NCBI GenBank assembly: GCA_947579605.1
Contig: OX388307.1
Coordinates: 5,495,237-5,559,236, forward strand
DNA: 64,000 nucleotides
Direction of reading: 5' to 3'
Origin: Athripsodes cinereus
Lineage: Eukaryota > Arthropoda > Insecta > Trichoptera > Leptoceridae
Shown here: positions 53,641 through 64,000 of the stretch, piece by piece
Numbering within the stretch: position 1 is the first letter of the stretch
Layout of the letters: each line of letters opens with the position of its first letter
Translations under genes and position numbers: made by a program
The notes under the pieces: generated by a model
Told to the model about the DNA's origin: nothing
Databases searched by the model: none
What the model saw: only the letters and a program-made list of their open reading frames with translations

Positions 53641-54089
53641 ATTGTCTTGTACGTTTCAATAGTAAATTCTTTTTTAAAATGAAAACTTCGTTACTTGCGT
53701 ATTCGCTATAGTGAGATGAGACTTGTATGGTGTAAGTTGTCAAGAATGTCTTTGTAATTTTATTTAAATATTTGTTCGGAACTGTCACACAGGAATATAT
53801 ATTATAGAAGTGATGTCGCTGTGGTCGTATCTATAGTTCTGTATCCCAGTCGCTCTAGACACTAGAATACTTTCCCAACGTGCTCTTTCGTTCGTCCATT
53901 ATACTTCGAGTAGACATAAACTAGCAAAATTTAACGAATAACATATGCCTTATTTTTGGCACTTATACTCCCACCTTGAGCGTCAGTTTTAGTAATAAAA
54001 ATTGCAAAAGGCGCGATCTCTTGCAATTAACCCAAATTACAACAAGTTATACATGAATTTCTCTCTGATATATTAAAGTTGGAAGAAGA

Positions 54090-54440
54090 ACAGTGCTCTT
54101 TTTGGCCAACTATCATTGGGCATTCTCAAAACATTACCCGGCCAGGACCATCGTCTCTCCTGTATCACAGCATCATTTGTGACATGTTCACATCATTTTA
54201 CATCAAAAAGACACTTGTTTTCAATGCTTAGTATCTTCCGAAAAGAGCACTGTTTTTCCGTCCGCAAGGGTTCCTTCGGCCCGGGCGTCCCTCTTTCACA
54301 ATACACCCTTCCCATCAGAGAACAGTCAATGTCTTGGGAAGAGGTGATTTAATTGGCACAGAGACGCTCTGAATGGAGGTGGCTGGTTATTGCCCTGTGC
54401 TCCTGAGAGGAGCGTTGAGGACGATGATGATGATTCTGAA
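54090..54440 (+). pseudogene. RTE LINE 3' end (family D), internally rearranged
   Basis: The first part (about 54090-54170) matches 18370-18445 in the same direction. The second part (about 54275-54435, GAGACGCTCTGAATGGAGGT to GAGGAGCGTTGAGGACGATG then (GAT)n) matches 18190-18350 in the opposite direction. Part of the element is therefore inverted relative to the other copy. Confidence 0.6.
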
Positions 54441-54569
54441 ATGCTTCCTAAATGACAGTGCTCATTTTCTTTCATATCCAAAGTTCGTCTTCACATCTCA
54501 ATTTTTCTGTTGGTATGTTTGATTGATAATATAACGTAGAGGTACATTTGTTTTAATTAGGTATGTATC

Positions 54570-54700
54570 AATGTGTCTTGGTAAAATGGAAGAAATCACT
54601 TCATAGTGACAATCTCGCCACTGCACATCGTCTTGGTTTCTTTAATTTTACATTGTTAACACTGGTTAAGAGATGTGCAAAAATAATAAAATTAATTGAG
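54570..54700 (+). repeat. LINE 3'-UTR repeat H (copy 3)
   Basis: AATCACTTCATAGTGACAAT, CTCGCCACTGCACATCGTC, ACATTGTTAACACTGG and GATGTGCAAAAATAATAAAA. Confidence 0.6.
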
Positions 54701-55224
54701 ATGTATCACATCGAATGAAAGTATCAAAGGATGTGTTCTATCCTTATTAGTAAATATACCATTAATATTATTCATATATAATTATCTTGAACTCAGACAG
54801 ACGTACAAATATCATAAGGTTAATAATATATTATGATTAATATATATGTTTAGTTGGTTGATAACAGTGGCGCCACAAAATTTTTGTCTTCCCTAAACAA
54901 TAGGGATAATCGTCATCCGATTCAGGTTTACAAAACAAGTTGTAATATAAATCTAATAAAATACTCGAAACCTTAAAACATTGCCAGTTTTTGGCTTAAT
55001 AAAGTTGCCGCAAGACTAGCAAAAATATCCAAATTTGACCTTTAATAATAGTTCTCGTATATAGAATTAATGTTAAATTTGAATAATCAAGAATTTATAA
55101 ACTTTTTTGTTCATAATCGTTCGAGAATCAATGCTTTTTATGCATCATGCGGCAGATTCAAACAAAATATAATAATGTTCTTATATTGGAAGATTATGTA
55201 ATCTACAATTTTACAGTGTAGGTA

Positions 55225-55400
55225 CTGCGCAGGTGTTTGTAAAACATTATGATGAGGATATTTACCATTTACAAATCTGCGATGAGGTATACCACCCATT
55301 CTGAGTGCCATAATTTTTATTGACACGAAAAGGAAAATTTACATATTTGGTACTCGCAGATCGTCCGCCGGCTACGAAATTATTGGTTTATGCCGTGATG
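55225..55400 (-). repeat. RTE 3'-tail repeat (copy 8)
   Basis: ATCTGCGATGAGGTATACCA, CCCATTCTGAGTGCCATAAT, GACACGAAAAGGAAAATTTA and TTATGCCGTGATGGTATAG. Confidence 0.5.
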
Positions 55401-55639
55401 GTATAGATAAAGAGATTTTGGATTCCTGGGTGTTTTTAGTTCTCGTGTAAATAATTAATGATGTATTTTTAAAAGTCGATAGTTTTAGAACCAATGATGA
55501 TTTTAGCTTTGTCTGAAAATTATTATGCCTAAAACTGATTTCGTTTCATGCGGCAGATTCAGATAGACTTTATATATTTACATTGAAATACTTTGTGGTC
55601 ATTATTTATTAATTCAAATTAATAAAAGAATTATTAATT

Positions 55640-55770
55640 TATATAAAGCTCTCCGCACAAGCATTTAGTTGCTTATGGAGGGAGCATTTTTACTGTGTGT
55701 TATATTGTTTTATTAATGTTATATCAATGTATACTGTGTATTTATGAATAAAATAAATATATTAAAAAAA
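55640..55770 (+). repeat. LINE 3' tail with stem-loop
   Basis: AAAGCTCTCCGCACAAGCAT, TTAGTTGCTTATGGAGGGAG can fold (AAGCA/TGCTT, CTCC/GGAG). It is followed by GAATAAAATAAATATATT. It looks like a LINE 3' end, ORF missing. Confidence 0.45.
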
Positions 55771-55904
55771 ATATATATTAAAAGCACGAAAGCGTTTTCA
55801 CTCAGCTGTGTTTCACTCAAATATATTTTTTCTTGTCATGCATTGCTTTTTTGCATGTGTGGAAAGTACGCCATTGGTAGGCAAACGTTGTATCTTGTCT
55901 GGAT

Positions 55905-56040
55905 CTTAGGGTTTAACACAAGCACTACTACCAAGGGTGGGCGGTTCCCCGGGGGTGTTGAGGAGGTCATTGACAAACTGTCGGATGACGAGGAAATATT
56001 CCCGCGAGTCGTGACTTTTCTTGTAATTATTATTTTTCGT
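55905..56040 (+). CDS. Short GC-rich coding-like fragment, unidentified
   Basis: Within an open frame, the segment GFNTSTTTKGGRFPGGVEEV, IDKLSDDEEIFPRVV is acidic, and its DNA is much richer in G+C than its flanks. An AG (CTTAG at 55909) precedes it. The acidic SDDEE run recalls the N termini of some piggyBac-type proteins, but this is too short to assign. It could be an exon or a transposon fragment. Confidence 0.25.
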
Positions 56041-58499
56041 TGAAAATTCACACCGACTCCTTGAAAATGTTAAATTTTTTTATGTACCAGATAATATGTA
56101 TAAATGTACAACTGTACATTCCGACTATCTACTAAGTACCTATAGTAAGAGCAATACATTGAAATTCAATTTTAATCTCAAAATAATACATTAAAATTAA
56201 TTTTTATTTTTTACGTGGCGGCAGAATTGCCATCCACACTTCTCAGCATTATACAACCAGATAAGTCTTCATATGATCAGTCATGATCACACAAAAACTT
56301 TACAGTCTAATGCCAGGAAAAATTCATCTATTCAGATATAAAGGATATCAAAGGATTATTAGGCTCAAAACGCGGGTTCAAAATACCAACATTGTGCTTG
56401 AAAAACCCGTTTTTCAAAAATTTTCTTGCAATATTAAAAGCGTTTTTATTATAATAAATTTTTGTATTTTTATGTATGAATTAACCGATGAATCTTAATT
56501 TGTAAATTATTTATTTATGAGTTCGGTGTCATATAAACGGACCTAGAATGTCAAATATTTTTTTATTTCTCCTGCTAGTTCTGTATATTTACGTATTTTT
56601 TCTTCGACGGTTGTTTGTATATTATGTGTATTTGGGACAGCGATGTCTATTAGGTACGTTATTTTATTACGTTTATTATGTAATACTAAATTGGGTCTAT
56701 TATGATGTATTTGTATATCTATTTACATATAAGTTTATACTCAGTAACATTGTTAGTATTCATTTTAATAATATTAACTCAAAATAAATATCTTTGAACT
56801 AATAATGACAGGTTCATTACATTTGTCTATAAAATTTCCTCTAGAAACAATATATTTACCAATTTAAAACAAACTGTCAGCCTTCCTTCCCTGCTTTGGA
56901 AGGTTTCGCTTATATAATTATTTATTGAATAATTAATGAGTTTTGTAAGTAAAGTTTAATATAAAGGTAGCATTGTTATTTAAAATTCTCTTCTGTTCTT
57001 TTTACAGTATGTCACGTGGAAGGCCACGGTTTTTACATAAGAACGTTAAACTAAATTTAGCTTTTAAATTGTACCCCTTTTAATTGAAGAAGGTTATATT
57101 TTCACAATTTAATATCCAAAAGCTACCCACTCGTTTACGAGTAATCAGGTATTGTATTGTTATAATTAATATATTTATTTATTTATAGAAACATTCTACG
57201 TAGTTCCCACATTAACTCCTTCTTTACAAAGTTTTTTTATGGTAATCGACCGTTTATTTGCTTTTCAAAGTTATCATTTTCTCGCTATTTATATTTTATT
57301 TATTTACTATAGATACAGCAACCGTTTTAAACATTATATATTTGTTACTGCGTGATTGTTGAATTAGCCAGTTGACTGAATAACTAGGTAATTGGTAAGG
57401 CGCTAAAATTCAATCAAATGGCTAGCAGGAAGTCTATTCAAATTGTTTAACACAATATTTAACAATCATTGTTCCAAATAAACAAACTAAATTTCAGCAA
57501 TCGGCCTGGCTTCGAAAAATAACTATAATATTGCATATTATAGTTATTTTTTTGTGATTTATCATTCAAATTCAAATATATTTAGTATGGATAAGTATAC
57601 AATTTGCAACACTAATCATTTATTTATAATTACCTATACAGTAAGCAAAACATTCTCATTTATTTTTATTTTATTATTCATAAAATTTATTAAAATCCTA
57701 AATTAGTAGTTATGATTTTATTTTATTAGTGGTTTTTTTATTATTATAATGATATTGAATTATTATTGTTTTGTCGTATTAAATTCCATTAAATTAAAAT
57801 TATTATATGATTTTTAATTGTTATTTCAATAAATCTTATTTATAGAGTTGTTTATATTATTTTTTACTATTTATTTATTATCATTTGATATTGTTTATAT
57901 AAATATTGTTAATTAATGAGATTGTTTAACAAATTATTTTAATCTCAATATATTATTCTCTGGTTACCATTTGATTTTGTGACACCATGAATTATTTTAC
58001 CCATTGTTATATCATTGTTGTATCTTTATATTTTTTTCAATTTACGTAAACTCGTAAAAGACTTATTTCCGTGTATATTTCTAAATAAAATGCAAATAAA
58101 TACAATGCGTGCATCAACAAAAGGCCTAGCTATTAAGTTAACTGGCCAATTCAATTAGCGAGTGGTAACATAAATTATATTATACATTATTTTTTTACTT
58201 ATTTAAAACGGGTATTAATTTCTGCTGCGTAACATAATCCTATGAGCATAATTATAGTTTCATATTACCCACATGCGTAAGTTTAAGTTTTTTTTTGCAC
58301 GTTGACTTGCATTGTACCAACTCTATTATTTCTAGTGCTGTACCTCTAGGTTTTCGAAGCCTTTCAAAGCACAATTTCCTATTTGCAACATGACTATTAC
58401 ATTAGTACATAGTTCTTCCGTTTGTAAATATTTTTTTTATCATTAATTACTCATTTTTTGCGCAAGACGATAGTATTATTAAATTAGTGAAAATAAAAC
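56041..58499. other. Long AT-rich spacer
   Basis: Very AT-rich, with short hydrophobic frames (e.g. 56548-56787) that look like composition artefacts. One hairpin at 57515-57551 is listed separately. No gene seen. Confidence 0.45.
57515..57551. repeat. 17-bp-stem hairpin
   Basis: AAAAATAACTATAATAT and its exact inverse around a TGC loop. AT-rich, with no terminator context. Confidence 0.9.
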
Positions 58500-58572
58500 A
58501 CTTATATTCAGGACTTTATTAAGCGTGAACCAGCTTTCTAGATCTTCCGCTCTCGTCATCAGGCTAAAAGAA
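58500..58572 (-). mobile_element. Solitary Penelope-type end with decayed hammerhead motif
   Basis: Minus strand: CCTGATGA, then C (not T), GAGAGCGGAA, GATCTA, GAAAGCTGG, TTCACGCTTAATAAAGTCC. It is homologous to the 7.1 kb end (GAGAGCGGAAGCTCTTGAAA) but stem II and stem III are mutated. It has no inverted partner. Confidence 0.6.
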
Positions 58573-58748
58573 GTATTAATTAATATTGCCATTAATACAA
58601 AATTAATTGTAACATTAAAAGCCCTCTGTAGTGCAACGGTTTACAATGACGATTTTGCACTTGTAATGTCCCAAGTACAACTTCCATCTTGTCTTTACGT
58701 TTAGAATATTTACTAATTTTTTTATTGATTAACCGGATTTGGGTGCAG

Positions 58749-58883
58749 ATGAAAAAACCAATCAGAAATCTCGATTGGAAAACCATGTCTCCTTTCTCAC
58801 TTCTTCCGATTAGATTTTACACAATGTTGCATTGTGTAGACATGGTTCTCCAATCGAGGTTTCAGATTGGTTTTGTCTTTACA
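58749..58883. repeat. Repeat F, inverted-repeat unit
   Basis: The left arm GATGAAAAAACCAATCAGAA..CTCGATTGGAAAACCATGT is mirrored by ACATGGTTCTCCAATCGAGG..TTTCAGATTGGTTTTGTC. The centre holds CCTTTCTCACTTCTTCCGAT and ACACAATGTTGCATTGTGT. One arm plus centre recurs at 14145-14252. This may be a MITE. Confidence 0.7.
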
Positions 58884-59524
58884 TGGTCAAGTTATTGTTT
58901 GTGATGAAAATGTTCAAGGTGTCCAGTAGTAGGGATATGCAGGTAAGTTTTAATGTGACATCACACAAACTTATGCAGTATCTACCATAAAAGTTACAGA
59001 ATTTAATGCCTGTACAATTGATTTTGGTACGGTTTTCCATTCTTTGACCGTCTCATCACTGAGTTGTGACAGTACACTCTGAAATATTCAAAATAAGTTG
59101 GAGGCCTCTCGTAGGCCGGAAACTTCTATTCCGGAAACGGCTATTTTCATTCGAAATTCTCGAATTATACGATTTTTCCGGAGATTGTTGTTAAGATACA
59201 AATATTTACTTAGCATGGCTTGAGCAAGTTTAGTGTTCGAGTATTATTAGTATAATTCTATGTAGGTACTCCAACAACTGAAGTAGTAAATATTAAACTT
59301 TGTACATTAGTCAGAGGCGGAGCAATGAACTAATATGCCTTCCGGTCTATTAACAACAAGGCAACAGCTCGTCTTCCTACAAAGTACTATCATATTGTTA
59401 TAATACATATTTGATCACCACTCTTGTGTTTACTTTGTAAAATACATAGAAGTATTATTACTGTATCGACATATCAGAGGGAAACTAAACTATGTCGAAA
59501 TTTGGTCAAACTTATTTACAAATG
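58884..59524. other. Spacer
   Basis: Nothing recognised. Confidence 0.4.
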
Positions 59525-59640
59525 TATAACATAAAATCTATCTCTATCTATCTTTTCCATCACGCCATATCCCAAGTGGGGTAGGCAGAGAGAATGGAAC
59601 GCCATATAGATCTGTCCTGGCATACTTTTTCGCTTGTTTT
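59525..59640 (-). pseudogene. RTE LINE ORF terminus (family C) with (GATA)n tail
   Basis: On the minus strand it reads CTGCCTACCCCACTTGGGAT, ATGGCGTGATGGAAA and GATAGATAGAGATAG. The tetranucleotide tail marks the true 3' end of this family. Confidence 0.65.
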
Positions 59641-59667
59641 TTAACATAACATTTTTTTTTAAGATAT

Positions 59668-59831
59668 AATTCTGGTTTTTTGTTATAAACCAAAAAACAA
59701 CCTTATACACCTTTCATAGTAAGCTACTAAAAGCTTGTGTCGCGAAAGGGGAGTTTGCCGGCACCTGGTATCGAACCACGGACCCCATGTTCACGAGACC
59801 GAGACTCTACCTCCAGGCTACCGACAAACTC
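59668..59831 (-). repeat. tRNA-derived SINE-1 (near full length)
   Basis: Minus strand: GAGTTTGTCGGTAGCCTGGA, GGTAGAGTCTCGGTCTCGTG, B box GTGGTTCGATACCAGG, CTTTCGCGACACAAGCTTTT, GTGTATAAGGTTGTT and GGTTTATAACAAAAAACC. Confidence 0.85.
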
Positions 59832-59859
59832 TATGTATATGTTTCGATAATTCTAACAG

Positions 59860-60029
59860 ATTGAACTAATTTCAAACTAAGATACTAATTTTGTGTTATA
59901 GGAATTAATATGACATATATGTTACACTCAGACCTAGAACAATTTGAAAAAAAAAATAAGAGTGATTGTTCATTTTGCCCTAGCCAGGAATTAAATCTGA
60001 GACCTAATAACTCAATGGCAAGATCGTAG
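59860..60029 (-). repeat. SINE-2 (diverged)
   Basis: Minus strand: GCCATTGAGTTATTAGGTCT, CAGATTTAATTCCTGGCTAG, GGCAAAATGAACAATCAC, later TTAGTATCTTAGTTTGAAAT. Same order as 42861-43050, with a decayed B box. Confidence 0.55.
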
Positions 60030-61254
60030 TAATGTGCTTTCGGTACCATTGCGTTATTAAATACCTACTGTTTTTATTATCGGTATACCGGTTCGATAAA
60101 AAAATTGTCGTCGTAGTTAAAAATATTCGTTATTTATTAAAACCGATTTATGGTCGATAAGAACCCATTAAATTTCAGAAGTTATACATATAAATATAGT
60201 GTAATAGAAATTACCTAAAAAAATATTCGTGATTCTAAGAAAATATTCTTTAATTTTTTAGTATTTAACTTAAGTATAAGGGTATTCCTAAACATTTCAA
60301 ATTCTTACATCATTTTGAAAATCTGGCTTTGAAATTATGAGTGCAAAAAGAAACTTCTTCATTATCAGGTACCGGTAATATATTCGTTATAAAATAGCTG
60401 GTATTTTGCTTGGGTTATCTAAGTAGTAATAGTATCATTCGGTACTCACTATGAAAAAATATCCGGTATTGACATCATTTTAAGAGCGTTACCTCGTGCT
60501 GCACCGGCTCTCTGTTGTATGATAATTCCCACTATTCACTCATACTGAAAACGTGTTATATATAATTTTGAGACATCTTTAAACAAATGAGCAAAAGAAC
60601 GCATTATAACTCGTTTGAGTTAAAAAAAAAAAGAAAGGGATAGCGAACAGCAATCACTCACAATCATCTCACAGTAACGTTGTGTTAATAAACATTTTAG
60701 AAACAAATTTAATAATGTTGAAAAATTTATATCTGACGTATTGTAGTTTCGCTCTGAAATTAAGAAATCTCCTCGCATTGCACCCCGTAACTTTTTAATT
60801 AAGTTTGAGTTGTAACTAAGCGAGTTGATATACATACAGGCTTATAGTGTGTTCACGCGGCGCGAATGTCGCTAGGAATCCAAATATCGTCAGCCGTTTA
60901 ATCTGTGTGAACAGATTTTTATGAATCAATAAATTTGAAACGATAAAAAATAGTTAAGATAAAATATATTTTCTCAAGTTGAACACCTTCCAACTCTTGT
61001 TAGCTCAACTATTTTGGCACCATGTCTATAGTCGAAGGTTTTTGCCGTTGGTCGGTTGGCTTATGTACTCGTTTGTCTTTTTTCGTGTCGCTTTTACAAA
61101 ATTACCATTTTCCCCTTAATTGAAAGATGACTTATATCCTCTACTACAGTATTTTTGACCAAAGACACACACTACGCGATCTCTCTCGACGTTCGCCATT
61201 TTTCAAACTACGTCAAAATCCAAGCGCATAATGACAGGTTGAATATGTTTCTGT
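60030..61254. other. Spacer; possible MITE debris
   Basis: ATCGGTATACCGG near 60080 and ATCCGGTATTGACATCATT near 60460 could be the ends of a decayed element related in flavour to 21114-21526. No gene recognised. Confidence 0.3.
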
Positions 61255-61410
61255 GGAACGTAGAGTTGAATGTAAAAGACAAATGTTCGTAAAACCACGA
61301 GAATGAGAGATTTTACATCTACAATTCAGCGATTAAGCATGCCACCCATCCTTAATGTCCTATTTTGACAACGTAGAGGACAATATGTATGTTTAATTTC
61401 AGGTAGCCAC
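61255..61410 (-). repeat. RTE 3'-tail repeat (copy 9)
   Basis: CAATTCAGCGATTAAGCATG, CCACCCATCCTTAATGTCCT, GACAACGTAGAGGACAATAT match the family. Confidence 0.55.
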
Positions 61411-61489
61411 ATTTTTTTATTTATTTTTATTTCTTTTGCCACCCTTCTTGCGTTAGGATATGCTGTGATATGCCTTTGCGATGAACTCA

Positions 61490-61575
61490 CCCTCTTTATA
61501 TTGATTGTATTTAATTTGAATGTATTCCTTCTATGGAATGTACAGTAAAGAATGAATAAATAAATAAATTTAGTG
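61490..61575 (+). repeat. LINE 3' tail
   Basis: GTATTCCTTCTATGGAATGT, ACAGTAAAGAATGAATAAAT then (AAAT)n. ORF absent. Confidence 0.5.
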
Positions 61576-62624
61576 GTAGTAGTATAGTAAAAATGTTATG
61601 TTTTATATCATGTGAGATTTGGTGGTGAGTTGGAATTTAAGTGTTTAAAACTTTGTACAAATAGTTTGCAAAGTCTTTGTTAAGTTTGCCAAAAATCCTC
61701 TTTAACAATTTAATAATAAGATTTAAATGGTATACCTACGTTTAATTCTTTTTTAACTTCTGGTAAATACTTTGAGTTTTTTATGCATATTTTTTTAAAA
61801 ATTCAGATTTACGGACTTGTTTTAAATTCAAATTAAAATTATTTCATGTTCTAAATTTAAATTACGAATTCTTTTTCGAATGCACAAGCAAAAGATAACC
61901 CCAGATGAAATATATTATATGTCATTATCAGTAGAATAATTGTGTGTGAATGATTAATTTAATTTAACGTCCAAATTATTCTCTAGTTGCAAATATAAGT
62001 AAAATTATTGATAGAAGTTTGTTTGATTCAAGAAAAATAAAATAATTTTAACCTTCGAAATTTTCTCTATAGGGAGACTTTGTCGAAAGGGTTTTAATTA
62101 ATTGATAAAAATTAATATACAATGTTCTGAATTTTTACGTCTGCAAGGAACCCTTTTCCCCTTTTCATTAATTAATTATTAATCTCTTATTAGGCCTTGA
62201 AATATTTAGTGTTCTTAAACTTTGTTTCTGGACCCTTATCCCTTTCGTTTTTACTTTCAAAGGGTTTATTAATTTTTAATGATTCGCAATGATAAACTAG
62301 AGTCTTCGACTCCTGAGATATCCGAAGGATATCCGATTCTTTCAATGATTTGCAATAAAATATTGAATTTGTAAAAATATGCGTTTATGAAGACATTTTA
62401 TAGTGTGTTAGCCAAATTATTAAAGAATGATCGATCTCTTTTAGTCAATATCACCACGACACCTTCCGAAAATGGAGAGCCAGTGAAGCAACTGCATGTT
62501 TATACTTATATATAGAAATAGAAATTCTTTTATTGCGCATAAATACAAAATATCAACATACATTTTTTCTTAACATGGTTACAATTAAGTTGCAGCAGCC
62601 TCAATATATATATATGGACAATTT
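61576..62624. other. AT-rich spacer
   Basis: No gene or repeat that I can support, apart from a short (TA)n near 62604-62616. Confidence 0.4.
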
Positions 62625-62790
62625 GTAAAGCGCCGTTTACTCATAACATGACCTCAAGGGCGCCGTATATCGTATCCATCACCCGAAACTCCCAGCAAAA
62701 AGGTGTGTCTTCAGTCCTTTTTTAAAACTCTCTCCATTCACCTCCTCCAAAAGGATATACAGATTGTTATCTACGTTCTATAACAAACAA
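62625..62790 (-). pseudogene. L2/CR1-like LINE 3' end
   Basis: Minus strand: GAGGTGAATGGAGAGAGTTT, TAAAAAAGGACTGAAGACAC, ACCTTTTTGCTGGGAGTTTC and GGCGCCCTTGAGGTCATGTT, ..AAACGGCGCTTTACAAAT. This is the FKxxLKTHLF terminus of the family. Confidence 0.65.
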
Positions 62791-62885
62791 AACATTCAGA
62801 ATGGATGGTGTACTTCATATTTTAAGAGTTTTTTTTAATTTTACCGTTCTTATGGAAACAATGCCTCTTGAACCTCTTTCACGAC

Positions 62886-63010
62886 ACAAGGGGTCCGCGG
62901 TTCGATCCCAGGTGCCGGCAAACTCCCCTTTCACGACACAAGCTTTTAGCTTACTGTGGAAGGTGTATAAAGTTGTATTTGGGTTTATAACAAAACCCAG
63001 ATATATCTTT
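62886..63010 (+). repeat. SINE-1, head-truncated copy
   Basis: Starts inside the head at GGGGTCCGCGGTTCGATCCC (intact B box), then CTTTCACGACACAAGCTTTT, GGTGTATAAAGTTGTATTTG, GGTTTATAACAAAACCC and a long A-rich tail to about 63040. Confidence 0.8.
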
Positions 63011-63104
63011 TTAAAAAAAAAATTAAAAAAAAAAAAAAATATCAAGAGTGCCAGGATGTCGTTTAAAAAGGCTACAATACAAAATGCGTGGATCATTTTT
63101 TCAT

Positions 63105-63275
63105 GGATGGTCGCGTGTTGAGTAAAAGAAAACGGCATGCATGTATGAAATATTGTATGAAAGTGAAGGAAGCGAAAGAAGTAGGTATGTAAGGATAGAG
63201 CAATGTGACGATCCGTTCTTTCTGCCTACCCTACTTGGTAGACGGCGTGAAAGTACAGACAGATAGATAGAATTT
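63105..63275 (+). pseudogene. RTE LINE ORF terminus (family C) with (GATA)n tail
   Basis: GTCGCGTGTTGAGTAAAAGA, GAAAGTGAAGGAAGCGAAAG, CGTTCTTTCTGCCTACCCTA, GACGGCGTGAAAGTAC then (GATA)n. Confidence 0.65.
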
Positions 63276-63326
63276 TGTTATTTTTGCTGTTCTCTCTAGA
63301 GAGATCTATAAACCTATAACTTAAAT

Positions 63327-63625
63327 CAGTGGTGGCCAAATCGTGGCGCATGCGCCAAACTCTCATTAATGTTAATATTTCTGACTATTGTAGATGGGTG
63401 CTCTAATAAACATGTCTTTTATTATGAGGTAAATTAATTAATTGTATTCCGTGATTGAAATGTTTATTTTCCTCCCATTAGCGAAGCAGTTCCTATTCCT
63501 ATATCTACTTTTCAACCCCAAACGTGAAGGTAAGAAGGTAAAAAAGTCCTAGTTGTATGGCGCATCTGACCTTGTATGTGAAAAAATAGGCGCATAGTAT
63601 GTATACCAAATGCTGGCCACCACTG
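63327..63625. mobile_element. hAT-type MITE, 299 bp
   Basis: Inverted termini CAGTGGTGGCCAAA and GCTGGCCACCACTG, with a second inner pair TGGCGCAT/ATGGCGC-like (GTGGCGCATGCGCC near 63344, TGGCGCATCTGACC near 63559). The flanking octamers ACTTAAAT and ATCTAGAT match at only 5 of 8 positions, so the target duplication is unclear. There is no transposase. Confidence 0.75.
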
Positions 63626-64000
63626 ATCTAGATTGTAAAAACACTGTGTGGTTTTCTACTTATCCAAACATAATATTAAATCATTTGACAAGGCATACCT
63701 ATCACGAATTAGTGGGTGTCCTATATTTTGACAACACGGAATTATATCATAACTCATATAGCTATTACCTAATACAATATAATGTTGTACTGTCAAAACT
63801 TTGACTATAAGGAAGATCTTAATGGTGGTATCTTTATGCGTCTTAAATGACCCAAATATAATAACTTCTAGAACCATGTAAGAACACTTAATACTTATTC
63901 AGTAATGTGTACTTACATATGCAGTAATGTATAGAATTATTTAACAGATTATTATTTGTAAAAGATTCGTTTTTCTATTTTATTCCGGAATTTTTGATGT
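63626..64000. other. Spacer
   Basis: AT-rich. Short open frames at 63610-63804 and on the opposite strand show nothing recognisable. Confidence 0.4.

Noticed and set aside
56548..56787. Small membrane-protein-like ORF
   Set aside because: Phe/Leu/Val/Tyr-rich because of T-rich DNA. No start context, conservation or neighbours to support it.
60040..60490. MITE with CCGGTA ends
   Set aside because: Suggestive motifs, but I could not define two matching termini or a target duplication.

Overview
This window looks like gene-poor, AT-rich nuclear DNA of an arthropod, most likely an insect. The clues are scattered tRNA-derived SINEs, many 5'-truncated non-LTR retrotransposons, small DNA transposons with clean target-site duplications, Penelope-like elements (PLEs), and no compact operon-like coding. 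Frequent short TAGGTACCTA-like strings suggest Lepidoptera, but that is an inference. No rRNA, canonical tRNA gene or CRISPR array was seen.

Almost all convincing coding sequence belongs to retroelements. The largest is an uninterrupted 931-codon LINE ORF2 (38914-41709, minus) with an apurinic-like endonuclease and a reverse transcriptase carrying FADD. A second LINE starts at RT motif A and keeps a YADD box (30107-31285, plus). Open 3' pieces lie at 14259-14738, 16183-16836 (RTE clade) and 27642-28396. A PLE keeps a GIY-YIG endonuclease C terminus (37715-38672), and a second GIY-YIG remnant lies between inverted terminal repeats (51485-51999). More than fifteen further RTE, L2/CR1-like and Jockey-like 3' ends are broken or very short.

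Region by region: 0-7 kb holds LINE remnants, an unclassified repeat and the first PLE foldbacks. At 7.6-10.4 kb a hAT MITE sits inside a LINE and a 918-bp piggyBac-like element sits inside another repeat. 11-18 kb is mainly RTE and other LINE tails plus one exon-like block. 19-21.6 kb is a cluster of palindromic and hAT-type elements. 22-36 kb mixes LINE ends, tandem duplications and a possible promoter/first exon. 37-42 kb is a PLE followed by the long LINE. 42-51 kb contains SINEs, a coiled-coil coding fragment and a 393-bp MITE. 51-54 kb is a dense PLE zone. 54-64 kb holds LINE tails, SINEs and a terminal hAT MITE.

The most notable pattern is a set of PLE-type ends carrying hammerhead-ribozyme-like cores (CUGANGA, stem II, GAAA) with matching stem I strands and almost loopless palindromic stems III. 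Four look structurally complete (6.4, 7.1, 51.9 and 53.2 kb). Three are degenerate or variant (25.2, 38.6 and 58.5 kb). Most complete ones sit in one arm of an inverted repeat whose other arm has core changes.

Host genes are barely visible. Five exon-like blocks (11847-11959, 22232-22286, 33.0-33.29 kb, 44222-44480 minus, 51249-51368) have coding or splice features but no recognised family. They are offered as candidates only.
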